From the NCBI GenBank assembly GCA_020466095.1, contig CM035806.1, positions 13,765,724 through 13,829,723 on the forward strand: a stretch of 64,000 nt of DNA, given 5' to 3'. Within the stretch, counting starts at the first letter, position 1; every line of letters starts with the position of its first letter. Positions 49,801-58,201 of this stretch are shown one piece after another. This stretch comes from Chlorops oryzae (taxonomy: Eukaryota > Arthropoda > Insecta > Diptera > Chloropidae). Under the pieces are notes generated by a model. It saw only the letters and a program-made list of their open reading frames with translations. It was not told where the DNA came from and made no database searches. Made by a program: the position numbers and the translations under genes.

Positions 49801-52800
49801 TCCAAATTCTCAGATTCCTTCATTGGTCCCAAATATTTTCTTCTAGTCAAAATAAATCTAAAACAATTTTTCCTTAATCGATCAAAAATTTCAGCGGAAT
49901 TTCGAAACTTTGAAAATTTATTTTTCTCTCACACAAATCGAATAAATCAGCATGTCTTCAATAAGATTTAAAAAAAAAAATCAAACTCCGTAGGTATCGA
50001 AATCACGTTAAGTCTCTAATTAGTTCGCTACATTGCGCCATTGATTGGCCGCTTGGAGGCAGCTTTTTCAATTCAAAACTCAATGCTGTGAAGGTGTATA
50101 GCATTTTGGAGTAACAATTGCTGGAAAAAAAAAACTGTTTTATGTGCTGAGCATTTAACACGCGTTGGGGCAGCATTTATCATTTTCAAGCTGTTATTTT
50201 GAGAAAAAAAAAACACCTTCCAACAACAACAAAAGCAGCTCCAACAAGTAAGGGTGTTATAGTCATAAAATACCCAACATAGACATAGATGGTAAAATAA
50301 TTTTTAAAACACGTCCGAAAAGCAGGACCCTTCAAAAAGAATATTCTTCAGATTTTTAAGGCCATTAGAAGCCCCATATACCCACTTTTGTTTAATATTT
50401 ATATGCCACGCCCACTTGTCTAATTTTTTTTAAATTCTCATGGGATGCTTAAACATATGCTCAAATTCTAAATTTAATTCAATTATTTTGAGAAACTCCG
50501 ATTTTGGGCAGTTTTGGGATTTTTGTGACAGACCCTAGTACTGGAGGTACCCTTAAAAATGGTCCGATCAGGTCCATTCCCGATCGGTCTTGGTCTTACT
50601 CATGTCCCCGTGAGCACGTATACCAAATTTTGTCGAGGTAGCTCAACTCCTTCGATAAAAAAACTGTATACAAACAGACGGACAGACAGACGGGCGGACA
50701 GACGGACATGTCTAAATCGAATCTCCTGGTGACGCTGATCATTTCTATATACACTTTGTATGGTCTAAGTACCTCGACTGGTTCAGGGTGTTACACACAA
50801 CCACACAAACGCAATATACCCTCGACACAGAGTGTGTCGGGTATAAAAATGACAGATCGAAAAGAGAAGAGACGAAGGAAAACTGAGAAACCATTAGAAA
50901 ACTCTTTGGTGGCCGGGAGGTTTTTTTTTTTGCTTCGATGCCTTTTTGGAATAAAGATTCGAAAACATTTTTTTTTAAATAATTTTATTGTAAAAGAAAA
51001 TGTGGGCTGTTACTGCGTGCTGTCAGAAAAACTTCAAAGTCATGCTTAAGCCTTTGATAGAGTTTAAATTACTTGAAAAAAAAAACAATTATTATGAAAA
51101 TAATCAAAAATAAGAATTCCATTTAAATTGATGGTGTCCCTAAGAAATTACGACAAAGCTCGAATTCGCTTTGCCTTGATTTGCTACGCCTTGGAATTCC
51201 TTCCAAATTTGATGCTAATTTTCAGCTTAATTGTCAAACAAAAGAGATCAATTGAATGGAATAGAAATTGAATTGAAATTTAATTGAAATTGAATTGAAA
51301 TTGAGTTGAAATTGAGTTGAAATTGAATTGAAATTGAATTGAATTGAAATTGAATTGAAATTGAATTGAAATTGAATTGAAATTGAATTGAAATTGAATT
51401 GAAATTGAATTGAAATTGAATTGAAATTGAATTGAAATTGAATTGAAATTGAATTGAAATTGAATTGAAATTGAATTGAAATTGAATTGAAATTGAATTG
51501 AAATTGAATTGAAATTGAATTGAAATTGAAATTGAATTGAAATTGAAATTGAAATTGAATTGAAATTGAATTGAATTGAATTGAAATTGAATTGAAATTG
51601 AAATTGAAATTGAATTGAAATTGAATTGAAATTGAATTGAAATTGAATTGAAATTGATTGAAATTGAATTGAAATTGAATTGAAATTGAATTGAAATTGA
51701 ATTGAAATTGAATTGAAATTGAATTGAAATTGAATTGAAATTGAATTGAAATTGAATTGAAATTGAAATTGAAATTGAATTGAATTGATGAATTGAATTG
51801 AATTGAATTGAAATTGAATTGAAATTGAATTGAAATTGAAATTAGAATTGAAATTAGAAATTGAAATTGAATTGAAATTGAAATGAAATTGAATTGAAAT
51901 TGAATTGAAATTGAATTGAAATTGAATTGAAATTGAATTGAAATTGAATTGAATTGAATTGAAAAATTAAATTGAATTGAAATTGAATTGAAATTGAATT
52001 GAAATTGAATTGAAATTGAATTGAAATTGAATTGAAATTGAATTGAAATTAATTGAAATTGAATTGAAAAATTGAAATTGAATTGAAATTGAATTAAAAA
52101 TTAAATTGAATTGAAATTGAATTGAAATTGAAATTGAATTGAAATTGAATTGAAATTGAATTGAATTGAATTGAAATTGAATTGAAATTGAAATTGAATT
52201 GAAATTGAAATGAAATTGAAATTGAAATTGAATTGAAATTGAATTGAAATTCAATTGAAATTGAATAGAAATTGAATTGAAATTCGAATGAAATTCAATT
52301 GAAATTGAATTGAAATTGAATTGAAATTGAATTGAAATTGAATTGAAATTCAATTGAAATTGAATTGAAATTGAATTGAAATTGAAGAAATTGAATGAAA
52401 TTGAATTGAAATTGAATTGAAATTGAAATTGAATTGAAATTGAATTGAAATTGAATTGAAATTGAATTGAAATTGAATTGAAATTGAATTGAAATTGAAT
52501 TGAAATTGAATTGAAATTGAATTGAAATTGAATTGAAATTGAATTGAAATTGAATTGATATTGAATTGAAATTGAATTGACGAAATCGCAATCGAAATAA
52601 ATCAATGAATTGTTCTGTCTTGTTCATGTCACACAGCTGCGCTTTACACAGCAGGAGCAGCTCTTGCAAGTGCTGCAGCAGGAGAATAAGGCTCTGCTAT
52701 TGCGAGTGCGGCAGTACGAGCATTGCCTGGACGATGTTATGCGCAAAGTGGTGGATGCCATCGTTGCCGAGGATAATCTGCGCGAGGAGGTTGCAATGCT

Positions 52801-55631
52801 AAAGAGTCGTGTCCGCGATTTGGAGGCCCAGAATGCACAGCTCTCTGGCGGTAGTCCAGCGAAAGGTCGCGACGAAGGATACTGTACGATGAGCAGTGGT
52901 CAGCCGCAGCCGTCGAATGGTCATCTCGAAGATTTGCCCGAGGAACCCGAGCAATGGTTATTACCCGCTGAGCCGTGTTCAACCGAAATGGAAGACTGGA
53001 GCATGTCACAAGAAGAATTGGCTGTGATAACATTGGACGAAGAACGCGAACACCAACAACAACAACAACAAGCAACAACAACAGCATCAGCAGCAGCTGC
53101 AGCAACAAATAAAACATTCAACGAATCGTTGCAATGGCGAAAGCGATTGGATTTGGAATTCCAGTGATTTCCTAAATTCGACTTTAGTTGAGACGGACTC
53201 TGTCTCGGATGGGATTTCTCAGTTGTTGCAACAAAAGGTGAGGCACTTTTCAATTCAATGTTGCTTCCTTCGCAGCGATTTGTGCAAATATTCAACACAC
53301 ACAAACATATGGAACGAGTCACAATGGAAATGGAAATTGATTGAAACTGATTCCATACGTTTGCACGGGTTGAATTTTTGCAAGAATTGCTGCTCCAGGC
53401 ATAAATGTACTTGGACTATTTATTCTTCTACTAAAAAATTGCACAAAAAATGTTTTTTATGTTTTTTTTCCCCCCAAATTTTAGATCGTCTATTCTGAGG
53501 ACGAAGAGGTTACGTGCACAGATTTCACGAATGACTTTTACAAACTGGTCAATATACGCTCTAGTTCGGCGCGAAGTCTCTATTCTTGTATCGAAGGCGA
53601 TACTGATGATGAGGACGATGACGATGAAGACGATGAGGACGATGACGACGATGACGACGATGATGATGATGGGGATGGGGATGGTGATTCCAGCAGTAAA
53701 CGTCAACGGCTACGCTCTCGTTCATCATCGAATAAAAGAGGCACGCTCCAACCGAGTCCGACGCCAAGCGAAGCTGGACGCGCTCAAGTCACAAGTTGCT
53801 CCTCAAGTGAGTCCGAGGAACGTTCGCTGTGCACGGGACGACAAGAGGGTTCATTTGCGATTCAACAAGAAGAGCATGAGAATCACTCGCAAGAACCACT
53901 GGAATTGAATGGCATTAAAAGCAATCAACTGGAAAGCGATATTGACATCGAAGAAGAAGAAGTTGAAGTTGAAGTGGAAGCTGAAGCTGAAGACGAAGAC
54001 GATGACGATGAAGAAGTGCAATTAGACATCGTGAGCGAAGGAGAGGAGAAGACACAACTAAGAGAAACTAACTGCCATCAGCCAGTTGATGAGAAACAAT
54101 GCATAGAGGAGTTTATAAAGACGGAGCTGCGCCGACCGCCTCACATATTGATTAAATCGAAGTCAACGATCGACGAGGAGGAACCCAGTTGCATTTTACG
54201 CAACAATCAACGACGTGAAATCGAGTCGGGTGTTGTACGGAGTGGCAGTGTGAACTGTGCAATCGCTTCCAAGGTGATTTCATTTCATAATGGCAAGTCT
54301 CAAGGCCGGATGTCGTTGGAAAATAGACCGCAGAACTCCTGGCGCAAGAGCAATGGTTGGAAACGTGTCACCTCGCCCGTGCAGTCACCGGTCGTTTCGC
54401 CCAAAAAGGTAAGTTTTGTTGCGACGATGAAAAATTTTAATTACCTACTTATAGATTTAAAAAAATTTTTTTATCAAAAGTTTTAAAAAGCTATTTTAAA
54501 AACAATTTATTTTCAAATTTAATTTAAAAAATAAATTTCAATGTTAAAAGATTTAAAAAAAATTTTTATTAGAAAACCAAAAAAAAAATTGCTTTAAACT
54601 TTTAAGATGAAAAAATTTAATTTTTCATTTTTAAAAAACTAAAAACTATAACATAAATAAATTTAAAAAATGTCTTTTAAATTTTAATGTTTTAAAAGTT
54701 AAACAAAAATTGAACAAAAAAATTTTTAATTAAAATAAAACTTAAGTACTTATACATAGTTTTTTATTTTAAAAACTTTTTTAAAAATAAAACTTTGAAA
54801 AATTTTTAATTTAAAAATTTCAAATAATGAAATTGTTCAATTAAAAGTTTTTAAATTTATTGAAAAATTAAATTAATTTTTAAAATACTTACATATTAAG
54901 AAATTTTAAAAACTAAAAAACAAAATGAACTAAAATATGTATGTCTTTTGAATTTCAATTTTTTAAAACTTAAAGAAAAATTTAAAATTTTAAAATTAAA
55001 AAAAAAATTATTTTTCATTTTAAAAATTTGAAATCTGAAAAAAAAAATTAAATTTCAAAATTTTTTTAAATTAAAAAGTTCAAAAAAGTTAAAAAATTTA
55101 GGTACATTAAAAGCATTTATTGCCAATTTAATTTTTTCAACCAATTAAAAACTAAATTAAATTAAAAAAAAAAACCTACAAAATTTCAAAAATTAAAAAC
55201 ATGATAAAACTAAACTAAAGAATTTCTTTTCAATTTAAATTTTTTTTACTGAAAAAAATTCTTAAAATTTGAAAAAAAAATTTAAAATTATTTTTTATAA
55301 AAAAATGTTTTTTTAAATTAAAAATTGTTAATTTAAAATATTTTTAATTAAAAAAAAATTAATTAAAAAAATAATTTTTATCTTATAATATGGTTAACTA
55401 AAATGTAAAACCAAAAAAAAAAATGTTTTCTCCCTTTAATTGCAGGAAACAACAACTGCAACGAAGCCATTGCCAACAAGAATCCCAACGTGCATTGTCA
55501 CCGCTCTGCCTCCAATGCAAAGCACACAAGTTCACAATGCAGCGAAACAACCGAATCTCCAGCAGCAGCCGAAGCAACGCAAGTCTAAAATTCCTCCGCC
55601 AGTTCCCGTGCGGCGTTCCTATGCGAGTTAG
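28694..55631 (+). CDS. NCKAP5/NCKAP5L-like coiled-coil protein, 7 exons, 5'-incomplete, one frameshift
   Basis: Seven exons join in phase: 28694-28883, 32066-32137, 44289-44341, 47934-48003, 52637-53237, 53485-54408, 55446-55631 (TAG). All introns are GT-AG. The exons give 697 codons plus stop once one extra G at 53072 is discounted. Order of parts: an acidic/Asn-rich N-terminal piece, coiled coil across exons 2-5, the family block (YEHCLDDV...LREEVAMLKSRVRDLE), an RDEGYCTMSSG stretch, poly-Gln, two acidic runs, Ser-Pro sites, then SKIP and PPVP at the C-terminus. The family match is from remembered similarity to vertebrate NCKAP5/NCKAP5L. Those proteins are much longer, and Cep169 (NCKAP5L) acts at centrosomes and microtubule plus ends. 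A microtubule role here is inferred. The first exon begins with the last base of a split codon, so at least one upstream exon is missing or lies outside the window. Confidence 0.8.
29721..30227. mobile_element. piggyBac-like MITE, TTAA flanks, 507 bp (intron)
   Basis: TTAA|CCCTTCCACTTCGATCGGG at the left; CCTGGCAGTGAAAGGG|TTAA at the right (TTAA 29717-29720 and 30228-30231). The terminal pattern CCCTTYCACT matches 18175-18633. It lies in the first visible intron. Confidence 0.62.
31270..31312. repeat. CTGCCGCTTGC short tandem repeat (intron)
   Basis: Repeats of GCCGCTTGCC/GCCTGCCGCTTGCC in an otherwise AT-rich intron. Confidence 0.75.
32066..32137 (+). CDS. NCKAP5-like, coiled-coil exon (24 codons)
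   Basis: A 72-nt phase-0 exon with acceptor aaattcag and donor AAC|GTGAGT. It encodes ELLESRIYELEGALQRLQAK then VEKN, with leucines and hydrophobics at heptad spacing, so it is a short coiled-coil segment. Both flanks are intronic and AT-rich. The exon is too short to be seen as an ORF and is supported by splice sites, phase agreement with both neighbours, and heptad pattern. Confidence 0.75.
32927..33146. mobile_element. Foldback MITE, 220 bp, 25-bp perfect TIRs (intron)
   Basis: CATGATACAAGAAAACAAGA (then TAGCG) at 32927 and the exact complement ending at 33146. A second inner inverted pair, TTTGTTGTTTCCCATG and CATGGGAAACAACAAC, surrounds the centre, and GACGTCACAAACTCAA-like blocks repeat on both sides. 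Non-coding. Confidence 0.75.
33147..35701. other. Intronic DNA, simple repeats only
   Basis: Contains an A20 run (33437-33455), CATCAACATCGGCATCGGCATC-type hexamers (33707-33750) and poly-A/T. No exon or element boundary that I can support. Confidence 0.55.
35702..35790. repeat. Short foldback MITE, copy b (intron)
   Basis: CTGTTCCCGTACTGCACGAA ... GAAAACTGTATGAAAATTGG ... CAGTTTCGTGCAGTACGGGAACA. Same family as 12866-12947, with a small internal duplication of AATTGGGCA. Confidence 0.75.
36134..36236. mobile_element. Truncated copy of the 48147 MITE, fused to the pogo-like MITE
   Basis: AGTGTACTCTCTCTTAAGCA ... GAGGAAACTATTTGAGAAG ... GAGCATTCCCAAAAAGTG parallels the left two thirds of 48147-48293, then joins directly to the second MITE at about 36237. 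Confidence 0.65.
36237..37143. mobile_element. pogo-like MITE, older relative in opposite orientation
   Basis: Reads as the reverse complement of 39012-39663 through shared blocks: CGTCAACAAAACC, GGAATTACGTAGACAGGGTG, TAATCGATCCAGCATTTTAA and AAACGTCAACACTCGCGG. The right end GACGTTATCCCGAGTGTACT is kept, but the last bases differ. The left end is replaced by part of another MITE (36134-36236). It carries extra internal sequence near 36765-36850. Confidence 0.78.
37144..39011. other. Intronic DNA between the two pogo-like MITEs
   Basis: AT-rich. Includes GTGTCGTGTCGTGTCGTG repeats at 38190-38232. No gene or other element found. It would form the loop if the two flanking MITEs paired in RNA. 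Confidence 0.6.
39012..39663. mobile_element. pogo-like MITE, 652 bp, perfect 24-bp TIRs, TA flanks
   Basis: TA|CAGTACACTCGGGATAACGT (then CAAC) at the left and the exact complement at the right, followed by TA (39010-39011, 39664-39665). The CAGT terminus plus TA duplication suggests a pogo/Tc1-mariner group. An inverse, older relative occupies 36237-37143 in the same intron. Confidence 0.85.
40668..40722. repeat. Pentanucleotide repeat (GACAA/GGCAA)
   Basis: CCGAGACAAGACAAGACAAG followed by GCAAGGCTAGGCAAGGCAAGG-type units, inside the large intron. Confidence 0.85.
41098..41645. mobile_element. MITE, 548 bp, CCCAGCGG termini, with tRNA-like insert (AT flanks)
   Basis: Ends CCCAGCGGAAT...ACATTTCCCGCTGGG, flanked by AT on both sides. 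Both arms are rich in TGTCATGCATGACA-type motifs. The middle carries a tRNA-like segment at 41283-41350 with pol III boxes. It is related to 17591-18070 at the left end. Confidence 0.78.
41283..41350 (+). repeat. tRNA-like module (SINE fragment) inside a MITE
   Basis: TGGCGTAGATG (41286-41296) fits the pol III A box and GGTTCGATCCC (41330-41340) fits the B box at tRNA spacing. The sequence after it is AT-rich without the SINE tails seen elsewhere in the window. The acceptor stem does not pair well, so it is a tRNA-derived fragment and not a working tRNA. Confidence 0.6.
42395..43075. repeat. GAAAGATT/GAAAAATT simple-repeat region (intron)
   Basis: It moves from GAGAAAAATTG units (42420-42610) to ATTGAAAGATTGAAGATT units (42715-42990). 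The antisense Phe/Ile/Ser frame is spurious. Confidence 0.9.
44289..44341 (+). CDS. NCKAP5-like, 53-nt micro-exon
   Basis: Acceptor tttttcag, donor AAAG|GTATGT. Peptide NESGSPIFEKELREQLE, then a split serine codon (AG|C) completed by the next exon. It is flanked on the 3' side by a 389-bp MITE that begins only about 70 bp into the intron. Support comes from splice sites, the phase match (53 + 70 = 41 codons) and a coiled-coil-like sequence. Confidence 0.72.
44412..44800. mobile_element. MITE, 389 bp, second copy of the 9812-10201 family (TA flanks)
   Basis: Reverse-complement copy of the 9812-10201 element, closely similar along its whole length, with ends CCCTGCAGGAAG...TTTTCTGCAGGG. TA flanks both sides. 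It lies about 70 bp into the intron after exon 44289-44341. Confidence 0.88.
45152..45352 (+). repeat. tRNA-derived SINE, family 2, copy b
   Basis: Head with A box TAGCGCAGGCG (45164-45174) and B box GGTTCGATTCC (45208-45218), both canonical. ACGGAGTGTAATGTTCCAAG, GCGCTGGTTTTTCG and ATCGCATGTTATGGGC follow, ending GGTATCACAG. It lies just before a 330-bp foldback element, within an intron of the gene. Confidence 0.82.
45354..45684. mobile_element. Foldback element, about 330 bp (intron)
   Basis: Ends TTTAGACAGTTGTGGACCAA and TTGGTCCACAACTCTCTAAA are inverted. Inner arms also pair: TTCGATGAAAATT, TATAGAATAAGAGAAAAATT and AACTAGTC/GACCAGTT. It directly follows SINE family 2 copy b. Confidence 0.68.
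45822..45923. mobile_element. Tiny TTAA-flanked palindromic MITE, 102 bp (intron)
   Basis: TTAA|CCCGGTAGCGCCT...AGGCGCTACCGGG|TTAA: 13-bp perfect inverted repeats bounded by TTAA on both sides, with a second palindrome GATGCCATATGGCATC inside. TTAA targeting points to the piggyBac superfamily. Confidence 0.75.
46040..47933. other. Intronic DNA, nothing firm
   Basis: ATT repeat at 46377-46405, an A23 run near 47674, GGAGTCGGAGTTAGAGTC-type repeats at 47213-47240. No supported element. Confidence 0.55.
47934..48003 (+). CDS. NCKAP5-like, 70-nt exon
   Basis: Acceptor gaatttctttcag, donor CAG|GTGTGT. The first base completes the split Ser codon, then MNRVIKSKERKQQQSCRDHK and VLQ follow, ending in phase 0. 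It is basic and polar and continues the helical region. A 147-bp MITE and a hAT MITE lie in the following intron. Confidence 0.72.
48147..48293. mobile_element. Short pogo-like MITE, about 147 bp (intron)
   Basis: It starts AGTGCACTCTCCCTTAATCG and ends GTCCGCAAGGAGGGATTACACTG-like, with TGTCCGCTTAAGAGG repeats inside. The ends are imperfectly inverted. The same sequence, broken off, forms 36134-36236. Degenerate forms lie in both tandem units (3575-3697, 7755-7860). Confidence 0.65.
48347..48761. mobile_element. hAT-type MITE, 415 bp, perfect 8-bp target duplication
   Basis: Ends CAGTGCTCGGACTT...AGTCCGAGCACTG, flanked by TATATAAC on both sides (48339-48346, 48762-48769). Subterminal regions carry repeated TCTACCACTT motifs. 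An 8-bp duplication and CAG...CTG termini are hAT hallmarks. Intronic, no coding capacity. Confidence 0.9.
48774..49000. repeat. Dispersed repeat with GGGTACCCACC motifs, copy a
   Basis: ATGTCACTCAGGAGCCATTT ... TCGGGTACCCACCACGGTCG ... GCCTGCCGAGTAACTGGCTC ... GTCCCGCGCCATATCTATGA, matching 58202-58422 along its length. The ends are weakly inverted (TGTCACTCA / TGAGTGTGACA), both next to TATAT. Unknown family. Confidence 0.75.
49021..49746. mobile_element. hAT-like element with nested SINE (intron)
   Basis: Ends CAGTGTTGCCAGA (49021) and TCTGGCAACGCTG (ends 49746): 13-bp inverted repeats with one mismatch and hAT-like CAG...CTG form. No clear 8-bp target duplication. It contains SINE family 1 copy b. 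Confidence 0.5.
49277..49470 (+). repeat. tRNA-derived SINE, family 1, copy b
   Basis: GGCCTCTGTGCCGTAG head, degenerate B box (GATTCAACTCC), CAGCTGAGGTCGTTGAT, T-rich linker, then tail GTATCACAACGGGCCCATTG and ACCCTTAATGATGGCAG. It is nested inside the hAT-like element 49021-49746, in an intron of the NCKAP5-like gene, sense orientation. Confidence 0.85.
50246..50849 (+). mobile_element. Helentron/DINE-1-like non-autonomous repeat, copy 2 (in intron)
   Basis: Same start (AAGTAAGGGTGTTATAGTC), same CCTAGTACTGGAGGTACCC segment, GACGGACAGACG core (50677-50707) and same hairpin plus GGGTATAAAAA end as the copy at 8849-9786. It is shorter by internal deletion and lies in the intron before exon 52637, in the same orientation as the gene. 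Confidence 0.65.
51250..52595. repeat. AATTGAAATTG minisatellite, about 1.3 kb (end of intron)
   Basis: Tandem 11-bp unit GAATTGAAATT, interrupted by shorter AATTG and longer AAATTGAAATTG variants. It ends about 40 bp before the acceptor of exon 52637-53237. The Gln/Phe/Asn/Ser-rich reading frames on the opposite strand are artefacts of the repeat. Confidence 0.95.
52637..53237 (+). CDS. NCKAP5-like, core family exon, with +1 frameshift at 53072
   Basis: Acceptor tgttcatgtcacacag, donor AAAAG|GTGAGG. It reads LRFTQQEQLLQVLQQENKAL, then the diagnostic block (residues about 25-75 of the exon): YEHCLDDV, VVDAIVAEDNLREE, LKSRVRDLEAQNAQLS. RDEGYCTMSSG, EPEQWLL and WSMSQEELAVITLDEE follow. After six CAA codons an extra G (53072) moves reading into a poly-Ala frame that stops at 53165. 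Without it, poly-Gln continues and leads to DWIWNSSDFLNSTLVETDSV and SDGISQLLQQK, ending in phase 0 in agreement with the next exon. The G is either an assembly error or a real disrupting allele. Confidence 0.85.
53485..54408 (+). CDS. NCKAP5-like, large acidic/Ser-Pro exon
   Basis: Acceptor ccaaattttag, donor AAAAAG|GTAAGT; 308 codons, phase 0 at both ends. It opens with IVYSEDEEVTCTDFTNDFYK and LVNIRSSSARSLYSC, the least repetitive part and probably a conserved segment. An Asp/Glu run encoded by GAT/GAC repeats follows at about 53602-53690. Then come an Arg-Ser stretch and a second acidic run (EEEEVEVEVEAEAEDEDDDD) at about 53948-54017. Later it has SCILRNNQRREIESG and SPVQSPVVSPKK, with Ser-Pro sites for proline-directed kinases. 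It is mostly low-complexity and probably disordered. Confidence 0.82.
54409..55445. other. Last intron, extremely AT-rich
   Basis: An intron made almost entirely of A/T with (T/A)AAATT motifs; no repeat boundary or exon. GT donor and AG acceptor are clear. Confidence 0.8.
55446..55631 (+). CDS. NCKAP5-like, terminal exon with SxIP and PPVP motifs
   Basis: Acceptor ttaattgcag; phase 0; 61 codons and TAG. It is rich in Thr, Pro and Gln. Near the end, at 55584-55595, is S-K-I-P in a basic setting (KQRK before, RRS after), followed directly by PPVPVRR. SxIP motifs next to basic residues bind EB1-type plus-end proteins, and PxxP motifs bind SH3 domains such as those of Nck. Both fit the NCKAP5 family. 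Function is inferred from motifs only. Confidence 0.82.
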   Translation, partial: ETTTATKPLPTRIPTCIVTALPPMQSTQVHNAAKQPNLQQQPKQRKSKIPPPVPVRRSYAS

Positions 55632-55799
55632 ATGCTCCAGAGCAAAGCAAAGCAGAGCAGAGCAGAAACCGCTTGAGCGTAATCTCGTTTCAGTTTAAGT
55701 GAAACTCAAGAAGAGCAAATGCAAAAAAGACTTAAATGTGATACGAAATATTTTCGAAAAATTAACAAAAGCAAATGCAAATGCAAAAACGAAAAGCAA

Positions 55800-55885
55800 A
55801 ATTTTTAAGCCTAAGAGATAGAGAAAGAAAGAGAAGAGAGAGAGAGAGAGAGGAGAGAGAGTGTGAGAGAGGATAGCGAGAGAAC
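55800..55885. repeat. GA-rich tract in the 3' UTR
   Basis: Begins about 170 bp after the stop codon: GAGAGAGAGAGAGAGGAGAG with a TGTGAGAGAGG interruption. The 3' UTR end is not certain; AATAAA occurs at 57886 among several AT-rich possibilities. Confidence 0.8.
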
Positions 55886-56544
55886 ACTTTAAACACCAAA
55901 ACGGGCGAATTGCTGCCTATGAACTTATTGGTTTTGTAAACTAACTCCAAAATGAACTACAGTATTCCCCCGAATAGCGAGCAACCCAGATGGAGGTATG
56001 TATAAGCACCACGACACATGACCCGTTCATCTTTCTACAGTGGGACTAAAAGGCTATATTGCGCCTTTGGCACGATGCCTGTTCGCAGGGCGCTGTACTG
56101 TACTTCAATTGTAAATTGTAAATGAAACACCAAAAGACAAGACAAAATTGAGAAGCTAACACTGCCATTTGCGCATTTTTCAAACACCATTTTCTCCGCG
56201 TTCTTAACTTGAACGAAAAACGAATTTTTTAAATTTTTTTTTTTTTTGAAGAACGTTCGGTCAGAGAATGGTTTTTTGAGTTGAAAATATATTCTTGCTG
56301 AAATTATAACTTCGTAATCTGACATTATTAGGGATAATTTCCAAAACAAAAAAAAAAAAAAACAAATCTTTGGGTATGTGCATTCGTTCCTATTATTTAA
56401 ATATAAATAGTTTTAAAGAATGGAACCGAACGAAAGAACCATCTTTCGACTTTTATGGTCGCGTAATCGCCAAATGTCAATGAAACTTTTTGAACATTTT
56501 CTCACCTGTAAGCTGAAAGCCCCTCCACCCCTATTTATTTCTCG

Positions 56545-57700
56545 CCTAACTAGCAAAATAGGTCGAAAATGGATAAATTCTTACCTATTTTAGGGCATAA
56601 TATTTGATTGACCTGACCTTAATAGGTCTAAATTACTTCTGTACGACATCGATTCGTCGAAAGTGGGGGAATAGAATGGAAGTCGATTGGCGGTAATCAT
56701 GGGGCATAATCAGGCATTTCATCTTTAAAGTCGTGGAACTGAGAAGGTAGTTTGACCGAAAATAGGTCGAAAAGTACATCGACAGGACATCGAAATTAAG
56801 AAATTTTTTAACTAAATTGGGTTTATGAATTAAACGAATTCAAGTTGACAAAAAGAGAGAGAGAGAGAGAGAATATATATATATATATACATAAATAGAT
56901 AATTTCTTACTCCTCCATTCGTATTACTTCAATACAAAAATGACCCAAGGATTTTCTAATAAGTGGGTCTTATGAAATGCAAAATAAATAATATATGGAC
57001 TTGATTAAAAAATATTTTGCGAATTATAAAACCTGAAAGCATACGCCAGGTTGGGTTTATGGTTAAAGTGTTCCTTGTACTTGTTCATTTTTCAAGGGCC
57101 GTTCGATGATAGACAAAACAGATGCAGAAGAAGATTTTTCAATTTGACATGCAAATAAAAATGGCGGAACGTGAAATTGAACCACAAAGTCGAATTTCCT
57201 TTTATTTGACTTTCAGGCCATACAATAGTGGGACTCGCAAATTGTGGAATGAGAAAATTGTCACACAACTGTCAAAATTTATATGAAAATTTACGATGGG
57301 AAAAGTTGCGAATGCATTTGCGAAGCTGCATGAGTACCACTAATAAGTCATTTGTTGACTTAATTTCGCCGTAAAAGTCGAACGGAATTAAAAGTCGAAA
57401 TTAAGACAGAAATTTGACCTTGAAAAATTTACCTAATTTGAAAATCAAAGTTAAGTCACTATTTGGGCATTTTTGACGGACTTTTTTTTTAACTTATTTT
57501 CAACCAAAAATATTCCTAAAAGTCAGCTACACTTTGGAGGCCTAAAAAAGGTCGAATTTAGGTAACTTCGGCCTCGGAAAACATATTTGAAGTCAGGTCA
57601 ATTTTCAATGCAAAAATTTGGTTAAAAATAGGTCAAATTTAACCAAAATAGGTCGAATGAACTTAATGCTGTTCAAATTTCCCTATTTTGCTTGTTGGGC
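56545..57700. mobile_element. TIR element, about 1.16 kb, downstream of the gene
   Basis: GCCTAACTAGCAAAATAGG at 56545 and CCTATTTTGCTTGTTGGGC ending 57700 are inverted repeats with two mismatches. The interior is rich in AGGTCGAAA/GACCTTAATAGGTC motifs. No transposase and no clear target duplication. Confidence 0.5.
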
Positions 57701-58010
57701 AGTCACTTAAACGAACCGCTACGACCTTTTAACACTTTATCGCATCCGAATCCATATACATATATATGATCGTTTCTGACGAAAAGAAAAAACCGAAACA
57801 AAGGTACTTTTTGATGGAAAATAATACATATATAATTTGTGAAGGTTTATTAAAATTTTTTGCCGCTTTTTTCATATACCAAGCAATAAAGTGTTAAGGG
57901 AACAATTGACTTTACTCTTAGAAATTGAATTCAAATTTATCGTGCTATCCGTATCTCGTCGTTCCAATCTCTTTGAAAAAGTAAGTTGATCAAATTTTTC
58001 CCGTTAAACC

Positions 58011-58104
58011 CTGGTTTCCAATAGTGCGCGATCAGCTGCGCTTTCGTTTTTAACCGGTTCCACATGTTTGTATGTGGCTAAATATTTTCGCTATTGGAAA
58101 CCAT
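58011..58104. repeat. Short foldback repeat
   Basis: CTGGTTTCCAATAG (58011-58024) pairs with CTATTGGAAACCA (58091-58103). CGAT/GCGC-containing sequence lies between, and CCATGGAAACCAAACC follows. A MITE of about 95 bp is likely. Confidence 0.45.
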
Positions 58105-58201
58105 ACCATGGAAACCAAACCATGTCATTTAAAATGAACACATAAAGAATTTTCGTTTCATCAATTGAAGATTTTTCGTACCATATATAATTATACAAGT
58201 A

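Noticed and set aside
51967..52669. Minus-strand ORFs with repeated Gln-Phe-Asn-Ser-Ile
   Set aside because: Translation of the AATTGAAATTG array; antisense to the supported gene.
53072..53167. Apparent natural C-terminus with poly-Ala ending ...RLDLEFQ
   Set aside because: Poly-Ala arises from CAG repeats read one base off; splice phase and two further open exons show the gene continues.
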